In this document: positions 1-13,639 of the stretch, in pieces | Layout: each line of letters begins with the position of its first letter | Position numbering within the stretch: position 1 is the stretch's first letter | Assembly: GCA_037957365.1 (NCBI GenBank) | Contig: JARHVA010004808.1 | Location: forward strand, 1,222,001-1,286,000 | Direction: 5' to 3' | DNA: 64,000 nt | Source: Torreya grandis | Taxonomy: Eukaryota > Streptophyta > Pinopsida > Cupressales > Taxaceae | Program-made: the position numbers and the translations under genes | Notes under the pieces: model-generated | The model's input: only the letters and a program-made list of their open reading frames with translations | Databases searched by the model: none | What the model was told of the DNA's origin: nothing

Positions 1-1175
1 ATTCAATTTAGTTGGTAAGAAATTTAATTGTTCAACATGAGAGAACATTAGAGATTAGGATAAAAGACCATAAAGTATCAATAAGTGCAACAAGATGTAT
101 GGAAGTTGGATTCACATTGCTTATTTTCAAGTTTGATTCTTTGTTGTTATTTTCTTATTGTTGCTTATTTGTAGGTAGTAGGGTGAAGACTACACAACTA
201 AGATAGTTGATTTCAATAGTTTTTATTGCTTGAGAGATAATTCTTCCACCAAACATTTTATATATCATTATGAATCTAGGAACCATGAAGTTGATTTTAT
301 TTATAAGCCTAAAAAGGAAAAAACATTGTAGATTGAAGAACATAGTGAGATGAGGAAGCATGGGTTCACTTTTACTGGGGTTTTCTAACATTGAATTTCT
401 CCAAGGTATATATTATGATATCTTTCTTTTATGTTGATATTTTTGTTTCTTTTTATTTTATATTAACATTCCTTGCAACTAGGTCAATACACTAAACACT
501 TAAGAGAGCTCAAGACTCATCCTTAAAGGTTAAATAACTTCACATTTGGTATTAAAACTCTATGAAAACATGCAAATTAAAATCATGTATGGAGTAGTAG
601 AATGTTTAGAGTGTGAAAAAATATATGCAATGAATAAAACATGTGGAGATTGCATATGAAGGGTTGCATGTTATTTTATATGCTATATATGTCAAACATA
701 AGAATGTAATACATATTAAAATAACATTTTGTGTGTTGTTATATGGAATGAAACTTGAGAACAACCCATTGAATTGAAAGGGTCCATGTTGGTGAAAATT
801 GGAGTGGAATATCCACCTAATTTATAATTAATATCATATGGTGACTTACGAGAAGAAGACATAGTTTTAGGTGTAAATTTTCTACTTAGGATAAGGTACC
901 ATGATCTTTGAAACTAGATAATTATGCCCACATGTATTTATATCATTCTCACAAGTAGATGAATAAATTGATTTTGTAATATGATCATATGAAACTAGAT
1001 CATGCTCATAAATAGGTGGAGAAAATGAATTTTTGATATGATTTGGAATATGCAAATCATGCTCTTGTATAGTTTTATATAATATTTCATTACCATGTTG
1101 CTCAATGGATGTGCCTTCCAACTATTCTTTAGGAGTAAATATCATTGGTTTTAAAGGATATTCATATTTATTCCT
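1..1175. other. AT-rich stretch, no gene recognised
   Basis: I see no supported gene here. It lies downstream (minus strand) of the protease relic that follows, so it is probably further decayed interior of the same gypsy element, running off the left edge of the window. A 79-codon minus-strand frame at 882-1121 is open but has no motif I can name. Confidence 0.5.
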
Positions 1176-1310
1176 ATAATTTTGACCACTTTACTATCAT
1201 GAATATATTTGAGACATTTATATATGGTATAAGGTATTTCTCTAATATTTTATATCTAAGGGCATCCTAGTAGCATATCAAATACTCTTATGCTTAATAT
1301 AACTAAGAAT
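1176..1310 (-). pseudogene. Ty3/gypsy protease C-terminal remnant
   Basis: Read on the minus strand, this encodes a run resembling the end of a plant gypsy aspartic protease domain: the pattern D-M-L-L-G-x-P followed by I-x-x-I and then a K-Y-I-H segment. In intact relatives the G-x-P box is usually LLGRPW. Here R reads as Cys (CGC to TGC) and the Trp codon is TAG, both single transitions. It lies downstream of the Gag relic in the same orientation, as expected for gag-protease order. The catalytic Asp region is not identifiable. I am fairly sure of the family and unsure of the exact limits. Confidence 0.5.
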
Positions 1311-1714
1311 GGAGTGGACAAAATGAGAGGTTCCACTTGTAAATGTCATATTATATTCCCAAGAGTATATTGTGTGTGTCCCTCAAATGATTTAACAACT
1401 CTAGAAGTATCTTTTAAATCTTGTTCTATATAACCAAGAGAGTAAAGGAGTATATCATAACACTATGTATGGATTGATTGTTAACATATACTCAAATAAA
1501 TAGTGTATGTCTATCAAAATCATCACCAACAAATTCACTATCATCAAATATAATCACAGGACATGATGATTATTTACTTATAACTATATCAATGATGTTA
1601 TCAAGTGGCATATGTAGAAGGAGGATGAACATTATATTCATAAAATAATTCATAATTATCCATGTTATTTGTTGTTTCATGATTTGGAAAAGGATATTTG
1701 TATATTTTAAGCTT

Positions 1715-2640
1715 TAAATTATCATTTGCTTATGGCTTAGCCTCTTCAGTAGGTGTGCCAATGTCAATAATGTCATCATCAATGAGATCTTGAATCTTAT
1801 GTTTGCACTTGAAACATCTATTTTTAGAATGCTCAATATATATATGGTAGTCACAATATGCATATCTATCATTTTTTTAATATTATTGTCTATAATTTTC
1901 CACTTTATTAGTGGAGGAAGAGTGATGAGTTGAAATTAAAGTAACTTTTATAAAAATTTATGAGGAGGTGATGGTAACCTTTAGAATTTATCCCTTGGTG
2001 GAGCTTGTAATTGAATATTTTATGTTGGTTGTGAGATAACTTTAACTATAATCTTAGATTCATTCTTCCTTTCATATGGTTTGCTCTTATAATTTGGTTT
2101 TCTTTAGAACTTAACATTTGAATTAGAAGGATCATTTGAAGTATACTTGATCTTGTTCAAAGTAAGAAATTTGACCTCATGCTCTTTGAATATATGGCAT
2201 AACTCATCAAAAGATTTGAACTTATAAAAAAAAAATTGACTCTTGAAGTGGGGATAGTAAACTTTGATTGAAGATATCTTGGATCTCATTATCAACTATT
2301 TGATTTGCCATTTTTTCTAGCATAGTCTTGTGTCTTAGAACATATTAAATAATTATTTGATTAGTCCCTTAAATAATATTTACAATTTGAGAATATGATA
2401 GCTTTTCAACAATGTTGATATGAAAGTGTGTTAAAAACTTTTTTTTCAAAGTATTTAAAGCCTGTAATGATTGAAGAAGAAGATCATTGAACCATCTAAG
2501 AGCATAGTATTTGAGACTTCTTTGAAAGAATTATGTCAATAATTTCTCATTATCTGCATAATATAGACAAGCTACATGGAATGCTTGAAAATACCATTTA
2601 GGATCACCTTTGCATTCATATAAAGGAAACTTCTAAGCCA
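1715..2640 (-). pseudogene. Ty3/gypsy Gag, decayed
   Basis: The minus strand encodes a degraded plant gypsy Gag. From the N-terminal side I read a capsid segment containing FHVACLYYADNEKLL and a RWF motif, then TLKKKFLTHF, a pattern typical of these Gag proteins. It ends in a zinc-binding region near 1808-1862 with C-x2-H, a later H and RCFKCKHKIQDLIDD. Stops interrupt it and at least one frame change is likely. The longest uninterrupted piece is the 63-codon frame at 2104-2295. It belongs to a gypsy element inserted in the same direction as E1-E3, but no matching LTR lies in the window, so its boundaries are unknown. Gag would form the virus-like particle in the cytoplasm; this copy is dead. 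Confidence 0.6.
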
Positions 2641-4520
2641 CAAAACCAACTAGAATGAATAAGATAGAATTTTGGATGCCAAAGGGTTATGTAATAGGGA
2701 ACATGAATCCATGGAAGGGATAACATGAGAAAGAGTTTGCTCAATTGTGATATATTTACTTGTAAAGGAATAATTCTATTTTAAAGAGTAATATTTTTAC
2801 AAATAATTAGGGGATTATAAGTAGAATGAGTAGGCATAGGTACAAATAGTTTTTAGAAAACAAGTGATGTTCCCAAACCAATGGATGATGTTATATGAAT
2901 AAATGTAATAGTAGAAGTGGAAACATTAAAAATATTATCTTGGCACCCTTTATTTTGTTCACCTCTAGTAACATATAAGATTAACTCAACCTTTTCTAGA
3001 TGTTCATGAAGATATTACATAATTTTTTCTTCATCAGTTTGACCAGATTATCCCTAAGTATTGGATTTTGAAATGTGATGCACCCTTCAAGAGGATGTGG
3101 AAAAAGAAATGAAATATCCTTGAAATTTGTATATTTTCTTGTTCCTATGTCATTTTAGATTTGAAAAAATACATTGGAAAATAATGACATGATATAGTAG
3201 TGCTATCATTTGTAATAGCAAGGTAATGAGATGGAACCTTGTTTAGTATATATTCTTGATTAATTTGACATTGAATCTAGGTAAAAAAATAATGAAATAA
3301 CATGTTGAATAATAATATAATATGTAATAATGAATTACATGATCCTATGTAACACATAAAATAAAGATCTCATTATGAATACCATACAAGTAAAAGTCAA
3401 GGTATGGGGGTAATTTAATCAAGGGTTTGAATGTTTGTGTGGGATCACAAATATGAGTGATCATTCCTAGATTATTTTTGGCCTAATATTTTAGAACACT
3501 AACTATAAAGGCTTAATCATGCATGTATCCCACTATCCCATCTCTAAGGGTATGGTAAGAGTAACTTCCTTATGGGATACAATCCTATTAGGTGCACCAC
3601 AATTAAGTAGCTAAAAGAGGCTTCATATGGTATAAAAAAAATGACTTTATGCATTTATGATATACCATGAGATACATATAAACTAAAATTTGTGTTTAGT
3701 ACTACGCAATGGCTTAAGTATTGGGATAATACTCCTCACACCATACTGTCAGTAAAATAGAAAATTACTTAACTCATAAAGACAATCACTAAATAGTTTT
3801 AAAAATTTTAAGCATAGTTTCTAATAAAAGTAGAAATTAATAAAAAAATAAAGAAAAAAATGGATTTTTCTGTGTATAGAGATCCAAAAATTTCAACCCA
3901 AAGTCAAAATAAAGAGCTTCAGTGTTTGATGTTATCCAAAGTGACAAGGAAATTTATTCCTTGTGATTAAGATTCAAGGCTGAATAAGTTTGACGTGTGT
4001 TTTTATATTTATATCCAACATTGAAGGCTATTTTATTTCAACGTTAGGAATTTACATAAATTCATATGAAATCCTAGGACAAAAAACAAGTAAACAACAA
4101 GTAGTGTTTCAAATAAAATATAGGTTCACCAAAATATTTACTATTATTTTATATTTAATAATGTATTGATAAGAAAAATAAAATTTTGGAAACTAATTTA
4201 AATATACAAAAATATATAGATCTAAATGTAAAATACATAATTTAAAATGAGTTAAAAATAGTAAATTGACAAATAAATATGAAAACCTAGCTCAAGCTAA
4301 TTTTATGTTGATTGTGGATATAAGTTATCTAAAAATATCTAAGATATTTCATAATTGAAAGCATAATTTAAATTTTTTTTTCAAAAAATAAAAATTAGGT
4401 TGAAATGCTTGTATCATGGCCTTGTCTATTGACTATAACTAGGTCCTAGTTGACTATATGATTTATTTTTTGATTTAGGTACATATAATTATCTATGAGG
4501 GTTTATTGTTTGATTGATAT
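2641..4520. other. Non-coding AT-rich region upstream of gag relic
   Basis: There is no convincing coding region. By position it should hold the leader and possibly the 5' LTR of the decayed gypsy element whose Gag lies at 1715-2640, but no second copy exists in this window to define an LTR and I see no clear PBS. It ends where E2 begins. Confidence 0.4.
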
Positions 4521-4630
4521 TGATGCCTAAATTTTTATCACAGGTGCCTATAGTGTTTAATAAACACTTATCATTTTAGAATTCCTAAGAACTCAATGTA
4601 TGAGTTGCAAATTCTAATAATCTTGTTTTC
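4521..4630 (-). repeat. E2 3' LTR, outer fragment
   Basis: This matches 33230-33339, the equivalent part of E2's 5' LTR. It is cut off where E1 inserted; the rest of this LTR resumes at 26473 on the far side of E1. The last five bases (4626-4630) are the left copy of E1's target duplication. Confidence 0.75.
4626..4630. repeat. Target site duplication of E1, left copy (TTTTC)
   Basis: The five bases beside E1 read TTTTC on the left and TTATC on the right (26473-26477). The unoccupied allele of the same site, in E2's intact LTR at 33335-33339, reads TTATC, so the left copy carries one later substitution. Confidence 0.65.
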
Positions 4631-7600
4631 TATTAGTTCTCGATTACACACTGTCATCACTCAACCTCACACCCCATGAAAAAAAGAGGGGGTGAAATGC
4701 AAAGGTGAGGATTTGCTTGAGATGTCATTGGATCTGGGGAGGGCTTATCACTTTGAAAAAATTGAATGGGGATAGTGACTAAGAGGGGTCCAATAAAGGG
4801 GATGGTTAGTTTCCTGTTGCTTTTGGCTCTACTTGAACCAAGGTGAGAGGACCTATGAGGGTAGCTCATTCTAGTGAATGGAATTTTAAACTTAAACCTT
4901 TATGGGGATTTGTAATTATGGAAGAGGGGATGTGACCAAAGTATAACCAGACTCACACATTCCACCTAGGAAGGGCCGTCATATGAAATGCATGAATGCT
5001 TTATGTCATATGAGAGCTACTTAAGATAGATGAGAAAATGGATGCAATCTTCAATTTGGATATTGTTGTTAAATGACAAGAAATAAATGAGGAATGTAAC
5101 ATTAGTATTTTGAGCACACAAAATGAACACAATTAGGTAAATAATGTATAATGCATCCATTGGGCAAGCAAAACTTATGGTATGCGAGCTATATGTTATA
5201 TGCAGGGTAGAACAAGGTAGGATAATGTTTATATGAATAACTTGATAAAAATATGTGGAAGGATAATAAATGAACATGGAGGGATTCACAAAATCATGAT
5301 ATCATATTTATCAATAGATGTTTGCTTGATTTTGGAGATAGCTACGAAGAAACTATGAACAAATTATCCTTGAAGAATTATAAGCAACACTACAAGTTAC
5401 CCCTCAAGAATTCTTTCTTATTGTATTTATGAGCCCAAAACTACCATTAAAAATTATATCAATGATTTATTCCCCCAAACTTTAAAACAGAAAGGATCTA
5501 GTGTTCTAGTTGCACCTTACTACAAAGAAACATATACCAGACAACCAATCTATTTATCTTGAGAAAAGAAACACTACACTTAAACAACAAGATAGAATGG
5601 AAACCATGAACATATTTTATTCATTCACTGAGAAAGGATTGATTATAATATATTTATTAAAAATTTGATATCACAAGACACTATGTAGAATGACTCTATA
5701 ACAAGGGAACATCATGGATGATCTCAAAGCTTGCCAATGATTTTTCAACCAAAATCGATTTGGCACTAGGGCACTACACAGGGATGACTCTTCAAGCTAT
5801 ATATACTATACTCAAGTTTTGGCTAGCCTATTTAAAGGGACAAACACCCTTTACTTATAAAATTTCATATCCATACTTGGCATATTTTACAAAGATACCC
5901 TAGCTAGAAGATTCCTTCATGGGCTTGGGGTTGGTTGCAACAAACTTGATTACTTAGACTAGTAGTTGTGCTCTTGTGATGATGAAAGATATGATTGCCC
6001 ACTAAAAAATAATATTTATAGTTATGTACACATAAAATAAACCCATAAGGGACAAAACAACACTTTTTCCACTTGCGTAAAGAAATAAAGACATCCCTTT
6101 ATTAAACAAAACAAACCCTAAAAGGGACATGCCACTATCAGGGAAGGTACAATAGTTTCTCAACAAGAAAAGAGAAAAAGGGATAGAAAAGGAGAAAATT
6201 AAAAGAAGATAAAGGGAGGTATGGAATGACTTTATTTTGGGAAAGAAATTAGGGGCATCTAGTCATGATGTAGAATCCACATTGATGACTATGTCCTTCG
6301 CTAGCTTGTTCTTGTATGTAACAAACTTTACAATCATAGTGGAAAGGATCTTTTTATCTAGGTCCACATGATATTTGAATTTGGCATTATAGTCTTCTAA
6401 CCAGTTGGTGGTCCTCTAGAGCACTCCTCATTTCTTATGTACCAATGCTTTTAACTAGTTGTAGGAATTTTCAAGTGATATTAGGTCCCTTATCTTTTGG
6501 CTATTGAAGGCTCTATGGGGTGCATTGATGAGGTTATTCAAAGCATCCTCCAAAAATTATTTTGTTAAGTCCACTACACCATCAATATTCACCATTACTC
6601 TTAGAGTGGCCTCAATTTCTATCCTTTCAATCTTGAGAGACTACTCTTCTCCTTTTATATCAAAGGTGCATCCTTGAAAATGGCTAGCCTATGCTTTATG
6701 GCCAACTGGCATTCTCTAGAAATTTTAAGATCATCTAAAGAGAAATAATTTTTTCTACCAAAGCATCTTTGCCCATATTACATATCTCATCTATTTTGGG
6801 CCTGAGTGCCTCCCAACTCTTGATATAAACATCATATAAAAATGCTAGGGAGCTATACTCTCCTCATCTATCTGTCTCATTATTAAGTCATTCCATGGCT
6901 ATATGGATGACTTTCTTTGCTCAGGATATCAAGTCTTGTTTCCAATATTTTTTTTCCCATCCTTTGGTCTTTAAATCATTGCTATGGGTGAAGTCCAATG
7001 ATCCAAGGGGGATAAGGGAAGGGTTAGGAGCCTAGATGGTAGTTGGAGTCATTGGCTGAGGCTCACTTAGTAACTTTTGTAAGTACTATATCATAGCTTA
7101 GTTCTCCAACTTTAGCTCTTCCATGGTGGCTTTATGTTTGTCCATTTTATGTGTCGCCATGTCAGCCAGGACTTGTGAAGTGTGTTTCAATTCCTTCCTT
7201 GATTGGCTCCCCAAGATTGTAACTTTAGATAGAGTAACCTTCTAGGGGAGCATTCTTTTTCAATGCATCTGGAGGAGGAATGGCTACTTCAACACTCCTT
7301 TCCCACTTCTCAGTGAATGTCATTCAAGAATACATTCTAACTTTCTTTAGGGGCTTAGCCTTTTATTTTTTAATAATTTGTGCTATGTCAATATCCCCTA
7401 TCTTGCTCATCACATCCTTATTTTCCTTCACTTGGTCTATAACCCAAATAAGGGGCTTGGTATGGAAACCTGTCAAATGTTTTGATGTTGAGGATGGCCT
7501 TATGATAGTTATGAGTGGTGATAATAAGGAAATAGCTATCTATTATGCCACTAGATTAGGAGGAGGACTCAACACAAACTATTTTGTGTCCTCATCATTT

Positions 7601-10600
7601 TCCTATTTTTCTCTTCTTCTTTCAGGACTAGTTTTACTTGCTCTAAAATTTCAAAGTTGGACTCAAGAAAGTGGGACTCCATGCACAATTTGTCAATGGA
7701 GATCACATTTTCCATGGGTTGGATGAAGGATACAATAATTGCTTATCTTTCCTTATTACTTTGGGTTGTTAGATCTACAGAGGCTATGGTGATATCCTTG
7801 TCATATTTGGGTGACTCTTCACTAATCATGGCCTCAAAACCTTTATTTTATTTAAGTCCTATACCTTGATAGTGGGGAGGACCCCTCGAAGGACTTCAAT
7901 TGAAGTATCATCCTTAGGGGTACCCTTCTCAACACCTTTATTAACCTTCATAGTTGTGGGGGTACCTATTTATAGGCTTGATTCCTCATCTCCTCCTTTA
8001 TCCTTTTCTTGTTCTACCACCTTTACACTATTAGTGGGGGACTAAATTACATCCCCAGGTTCACCTTGATCCCTTTCATCCATATTTGAGATGTCTTTGA
8101 CTTCACTAGCTTTATCCTGCTCAAGTTACTAATAAATAACATTCTAGACAAATTCCTCTATCTCAAGGGAGTGAGGTTCTTTTTTCAATAGGGGCCTCTA
8201 CTTGGGTAGCCACCTCAGCTCCAACCTCCATAACATCATCAAAAGATAAAGGATCACATGGAGCCTTGAATCCTTCCTCATCACCTTCACCTTATTCTAA
8301 TGTAGGTACCCCCTCTATAGATGCTTCCTCTATTAGGATCCTTAACGGGGTATGACACCTCTCCTTGTGGGTTCTTTGACCAGTTCTTACCTTAGGGGGA
8401 GTGAAGGAACATTATTTTTTCATTACTTTTTCTATCAGCCTTCCTTCATTCGAGTCCACCCCTCACTCATATCCCTGATCCTCTATGCATAAGAAGCTTG
8501 ATATTCTCTGCTCTTTAGTGGTAACACTTTGGTGATTAGGTATCTAAAAACAACTATCCTCTACTTGGTCAGAGACTTAATTGAAGATTGGAGGGATTTT
8601 TTAACTTTCTTTTACTTTGGTGGTTCCTCTTATTCCTTACCTTCTCTCTTCCTTGAATATATTTTTGGAGAAGGGTCAATTATAGCCTACTATGTAGGTA
8701 GGACAATTGGGATTGATTCTTGACTGGCTATATGGGTGCTATTGAGATAGCCATCACCACTGGAGCTTCCCTCCTTGAAATTAATATGGGAGTGGCACTA
8801 GCTAGTATGACCTACCCCATGAGAATCCTATCCCAATTCTTAGCCAAGATTGTTATTTTTGAGAAAGACAACCCAGCCTTAGATTATGTCATGGTCATCT
8901 TCTCAATATTCACCAGTTTGGTGAAGTCAGTGTCTCTGAGCTTTATTTTCCCCTTGCCTATTATAGATGATGATGGGGCCAGAGGGTCACCTCTGTGTGT
9001 AGGGAGGAAGGTATTAAATTCCTTTATCTTTCTTAACTCTTGGAAGTAAATGGTGTCATATGTCTCAAGGCAAATTTCATGTTCCTTCAACCATCTAAAG
9101 GTTCTCCTCATTATCCATGCCACTCATTGGGGGATGGAGTCATCTTCTTACATAATGAAGTCTGACTAAGTGATGGACTAGGATTTAATATTATCCCTAT
9201 TATATATTGAGGAGAGTGTTAGCTTATCATCTACCATGTCTTTAGGGATAGGATTGATGTTGTAAGCTATAACCTCCTGCACTATTAACCTCATATATTC
9301 CCACTTTTAGACATATTATTCGGTGGTGCAGTCAGACTAAAGGTCTTCATGGTGAGAGCAATGTAATATTATATTTGTTTTCATGTTTATTAACCACCTG
9401 ATGTCATAATTGGGTTAGGATGGCATATTATCAAATGTATACATGCTCATTTCCTACTCCAACCCCTTTGCCTTGGCCACTAAGGGGCATGTGTAATACC
9501 TAATTTCCATAAGAAATTTTGAAATGTTTATTGATCTTTTTGGTGGTAATCATCTCATGTAGAGGCACCATTTACTAGTTTAGCTCCATGACCACCAATT
9601 TTTCATCCACATATCTTGGGAGCTTGTGAGTTGCCCCCATGTAGCCATTAACCTTGATGTATGTAGCCCCATATTTTTGTATTATTTGTTTGGCCATAGT
9701 GGACATTCTATTTAGGCTATGTAGGGGGTAAAATACACTCATCATGGGGGTGAAAAATTAGTTATGCACCTTGAAAAAACTATTCCTAGACCCCTCTAGG
9801 GACACCTCAGGATATATCTCATAAATTCTCATCCCTTTTATGTTCTTGGTAAGTCCTTAAAAAACCTTGTTGTGAACCAAGCTATATATTAAGTAAGAAG
9901 ACAAATAAAATGTACCTTTAAATTCCTCCTTAGAGAGGATGGCCACCTAAAGGTACATTATTTATGTATGCAAATTTTCAATCAGGATGGTAGCCAAATC
10001 AATCCTCCTTTTTCCTTCCAACACATAAATCATGATAAAAAAATCCATGTCTCAAACTTCTCAACACTGGGTACCCCATAAATTCTAGTGGCCATGGATA
10101 TAACATACTGAGGTAGCTCATTAAATTCTACCAATTTCAAGTTATTTGACATCTTTGAGACTTTGGTTCTCTTCTTGACCAACTAACATGAGTTCACAAC
10201 TTCCCAAATGGCTCTCTCGTCATTATTAGCATATTACTGACATTCCTTGATGTCAAGTGTGATACTTTTTATTTAAGGTGGAATGTCGAGTATGATGTTG
10301 AGGGCTTTGGGAGTAAAGGAGCATAACACTAATTGACTATTGTTGATTATGGTTTTGGTATCTAGTTGATATGATCAATCACATGTTATGATAAGCTCTA
10401 AGTATGGAGTATCTAGGGGAAACATTGCTACTAGTGTAATGTAGCTCATGCCAACATTGGAAACTGCTTGTGGGGGGTTGGGGTTTTGAAAGACATTCAA
10501 CAAGGCATTGAAATCCAAATTCATGACATCAATGTCCTTGATTGAGGCCAAAATTGATACAATGTTTCCCTTGGATGTTGTTGAAGAAGATACCATCCTT

Positions 10601-12005
10601 TTTTAAGTCTCTTGTTACTATATTAACTTAGAAATAAACTTCTTTACACTAAAATACTTTTTGAATGAGCTCTCAATTGCCTCTCGAAGAACTATACAAT
10701 AAAGTTACCAAACTCTTACTAGTGTTAGTGAAGGTTACACACAAGTGGAAATGGAGATCTTTTGAGTATCATACGCCGATTCACTATATTCATGTTGTTC
10801 TTCACTCTGTCACACTTAGTCACTTAGAAGCACAAATCTTTGGCTCTGAATGTGAAGGATGAGTTCAAATGAAAAATAAAACTTAATTATAATCCCTTGC
10901 ATTTTAGAATTAGGGTTACTATTAATTCTCCAAGATGAGGTGGCTAATCAGCACCTACCCCATTAATTACTTGAGCCTTGTTTAAAAAATAGAGTAAAAA
11001 TGTAAACCCTTCCCTTATGTGCCAAGTGACCTTACTTTTATAATACATGGTGAAATGTGTGAATCATAGATTTAAAATATTCTTTTAGGGCTATCAGGGA
11101 CTTTCACACCTTTTAACTTGTTATGATCCTCTGGTACTGTGGGATAAAAAGTCTTGAGTGCCTATTGATACGAAGGACACTACTTGCAATGTTCCTTCCT
11201 TTGCAAAAAATTTAGGGTTCATACTTTCAAGGAACTTTTGGAAAATGTCCATCAATGTAAGTGAGGAAATCTCCAAAAAGGTCCCAAAGCTGACAAATAC
11301 CTAAGCACCTCCATGTGGCACTAATATTATTTATACAATCAGACATCTAGGCCCTAGGGATTTTAACCACCATGCCCACCAACAATTTAAGTGGGGAAAT
11401 TCTTCAAAGATACCTAAAATTTTTTAGGGACTAAAACTCTTCCATGTGTCCAAATAAAAAATGAAGTCAAGGTCACAACCACTTCCACCCTTTATACCAA
11501 CTTTCTTTAAAAGGGGAGAAGTGCAAAATATTTCCATCCCCTGAATCTCACTCCTAGGGGTCCCTTGTCAAATACATATTTTTCATTTAGTTCATCAGAC
11601 TACTCCTTACCTTAATCACCAAAAAAAATAAGTGTAGCATATTACTTTTATCTAGGACACTAACATATCTCCTCTCCTAAGAGTGAAGGATCCAAGCTTG
11701 GAAAAAGACTTGGTTACACCCTCATTTTTTCACTATAGATTCTCATGCCATAGGATCTTTGATCCACATGGTGCAACTCTTCAATCTCTCCCAAGCCTTT
11801 TTGGGGTATTTTCCATCTTTAATAGACATCCGTCTGAAGTCATCTAATTAAGATAACATACATGATTTCTTGAACTACATGTCCCAAACTTTCCTCCAGA
11901 TGAGGGAAGGTAGGAAACTAAAACATTGAAGCTAACTTAGCTCAGGCACTAGGGATTCATCATACAAAGACCCAAATTGCTCCAACACAATTTTGGGCAC
12001 TAACA
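4631..12005 (-). repeat. E1 3' LTR (7,375 bp)
   Basis: This aligns end to end with 19045-26472. On the sense (minus) strand the ORF relic starts about 1.4 kb into the LTR (10596), leaving a 1.4 kb leader that would hold U3/promoter, and about 1.5 kb follows the ORF. Relative to the other LTR it lacks a 42-bp tandem duplication (present at 21507-21590). It also lacks 24 bases in the ORF near 9670, lost in frame between two ACATAC repeats. Plus-strand frames such as 7280-7726 are antisense shadows of the LTR ORF. Confidence 0.85.
6190..10596 (-). pseudogene. LTR-encoded ORF of E1, copy in the 3' LTR
   Basis: This copy starts MVSSSTTSKGN at 10596, matching MTDSSTTSKGN at 25061 in the other LTR, so the start codon is conserved. 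The frame runs leftward for about 4.4 kb with scattered stops. In order it shows a conserved N-terminal region with YGATYIKV, then PRYVD (9600-9690); a region ending in a WLKEHEI/KFNTFLPTHRGDP-type segment (8884-9123); a charged, Pro/Ser/Thr-rich middle (about 7900-8300); and a Lys/Glu/Leu-rich C-terminal region that should form coiled coil (about 6250-6750). I do not recognise the protein. A homologous N-terminal region is found in the LTR ORF of E3. At 10108-10110, 9686-9688 and 9277-9279 this copy keeps CAG/CAA where the other copy has a stop; at 9957-9959 the reverse is true. The C-terminal limit is approximate. Confidence 0.6.
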
Positions 12006-12239
12006 TAGGCTCTTTCTTAGGGACGGGTACCCCCAGTGGGTACATAGAGAACACCAGACTGGTCACCTATGCATTGGGTTATGGTGTCAATAAGAAACAT
12101 ACCATGGTTGAATCACTATTTTAATAAGGTAAATAATAAAACAAAAAAGGATAGGGATAGATAAAAATATAACATGATCATGGGGACCATAAGAGAGATA
12201 ATTATATACATATGTATAGAGGCAAATAAAGGTTCAATC
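12006..12239 (-). other. E1 3' untranslated end and polypurine region
   Basis: On the minus strand this runs from the end of integrase to the 3' LTR. The last bases before the LTR read CCCTAAGAAAGAGCCTA, a purine-rich stretch in the place where a polypurine tract is expected. The same position in E3 reads CCCTAGTCAGAGCCAA, so the end is shared between the two elements. Confidence 0.45.
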
Positions 12240-13420
12240 TAAGAAATTCTTGAGATGTCTGCCATTTACTAACAAATCCAAAATATCTCTATTGATATCT
12301 TTGAGATAGAAGGTATGATTCCTTATCTAAAATTTGATGGTGTAGGTACTCATCCAAAGGGAATCAAATTTTTCATGCTTCCCTTTGTCTTCATGTCTAC
12401 TATCCTAAAGCAGAACTAGATCACCAACTTGAAAAGTTTATGGAGTAAATTTTTTTTCAAAGATACTTTTTAGATTCTCCTTAAACTTTATGTGCCTTTT
12501 ATGAGCCTACCTCCTAGATTCATGAAGTTCAATGATCTAGTCAATTCTCCCTTCATAATGGCTTATTTTTGTTCCTACCTTAGTCATTTGTCACATGATC
12601 TAGTATGTAGGCAATTATAGATTTAAAGGAAAAATAGATTGGGTCCCATACATGAGATCAAATAGGATATTTCTATTGGATCTCTTTGGAGTTAACCTAT
12701 CCACCCAAACAACAAACTTCAACTTCTCACTCTATTTTCTTTTGTTGGTAACTAGAGTCCTCTTGATAATTTTCAATAGGTTTTTATTGTTGGACTCTGC
12801 TTGTCCATTTCCTTGTGGATTATGGTTGGAGGCATATACTAAGGTAGTCCCATAATCCTCACATAATACATTCAAATATTTAGATTTGAATAACATAACA
12901 TTGTCACATATAATCTTGATTGGTACCTCAAATTAATAAATGATATTGTTTAATAAGAAATTTATGACTACCTGGTGGGTTAATCTTCTAGTAGGAATTG
13001 CTTCAACCCATTTCATGAAGTAAATAGTAGTCACTAGGATCCATTTACGACTAGTGCTTGAGGCATCAGAGATTTCACCCATAAAATCCATCCCCCATTA
13101 TCTAAAAGGTCCCTCAATAGAGACTGGTTGTAGGGGAAAAGATCCAAATGCCTTCATTCTTCTAGAGAACCACTAACATTTTACACATTTTCTAACCTAG
13201 GTAGTTACATCTTTGAATAATGTAGGCCACCAATATCTGGCCCTCAAGATATTATGTGTAGTGACCTTTGGGGGAAAATGGCCACCACACACACCACTAT
13301 GCAATTTTATGATTATTAGAGAGACCTCACTTTCCACTAAACATCTCAAGAGAACACCATCTAGTTTTCTCCATGTGAGGTCATCCTGCAATAGAATATA
13401 CTTTTAGGACACCAAATTCA
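12240..13420 (-). pseudogene. E1 integrase
   Basis: Retroviral-type integrase, which would insert the cDNA into the chromosome. On the minus strand the zinc-binding region (LHSGVCGGH, then CVKC) is at about 13190-13320. The catalytic core follows with WGMDFMG (first Asp), CDNVMLF (second Asp) and NGQAESNNK (Glu), so all three DDE residues are still legible. The C-terminal part has VGDLVLL, KGKHEKFD and NGRHLKNF, the chromodomain-less C-terminus typical of Tat/Athila. Several in-frame stops (TAG, TAA) break it; most sit where Gln or Trp codons are expected. It is the last pol domain before the 3' LTR. Non-functional. Confidence 0.8.
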
Positions 13421-13639
13421 ATGTCCTTCTTTGATTCTTTTCTAGATGAGGAGGACAACTCAGAGTCTTTAGGTAATGCACTATGTCTCTATACCATGGG
13501 GATATGCTATACTTTGATCCATAGTTATCCACCATTATTTCTTCATTATTCACCTCCATAGCTTCTAAATTTGCCTCGATCATCAACTTTTCCAAACCCA
13601 TACCCTTGATGAGATTAGTGGTTTGTATCTCCAGGTCAT

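Noticed and set aside
4657..4869. Minus-strand ORF MSYPHRSSHLG..., also at 19081-19281 in the other LTR
   Set aside because: It is present in both LTRs but lies in the last 250 bases of the LTR (U5 side), is short, and differs in frame length and C-terminus. It could be a leader peptide, but I cannot support that.
7280..7726. 148-codon plus-strand ORF, hydrophobic, membrane-protein-like
   Set aside because: It lies antisense to the E1 LTR ORF in a conserved part of the LTR, and the other LTR copy does not keep it open. The apparent membrane segments come from reading the reverse of a charged, Lys/Glu-rich frame.
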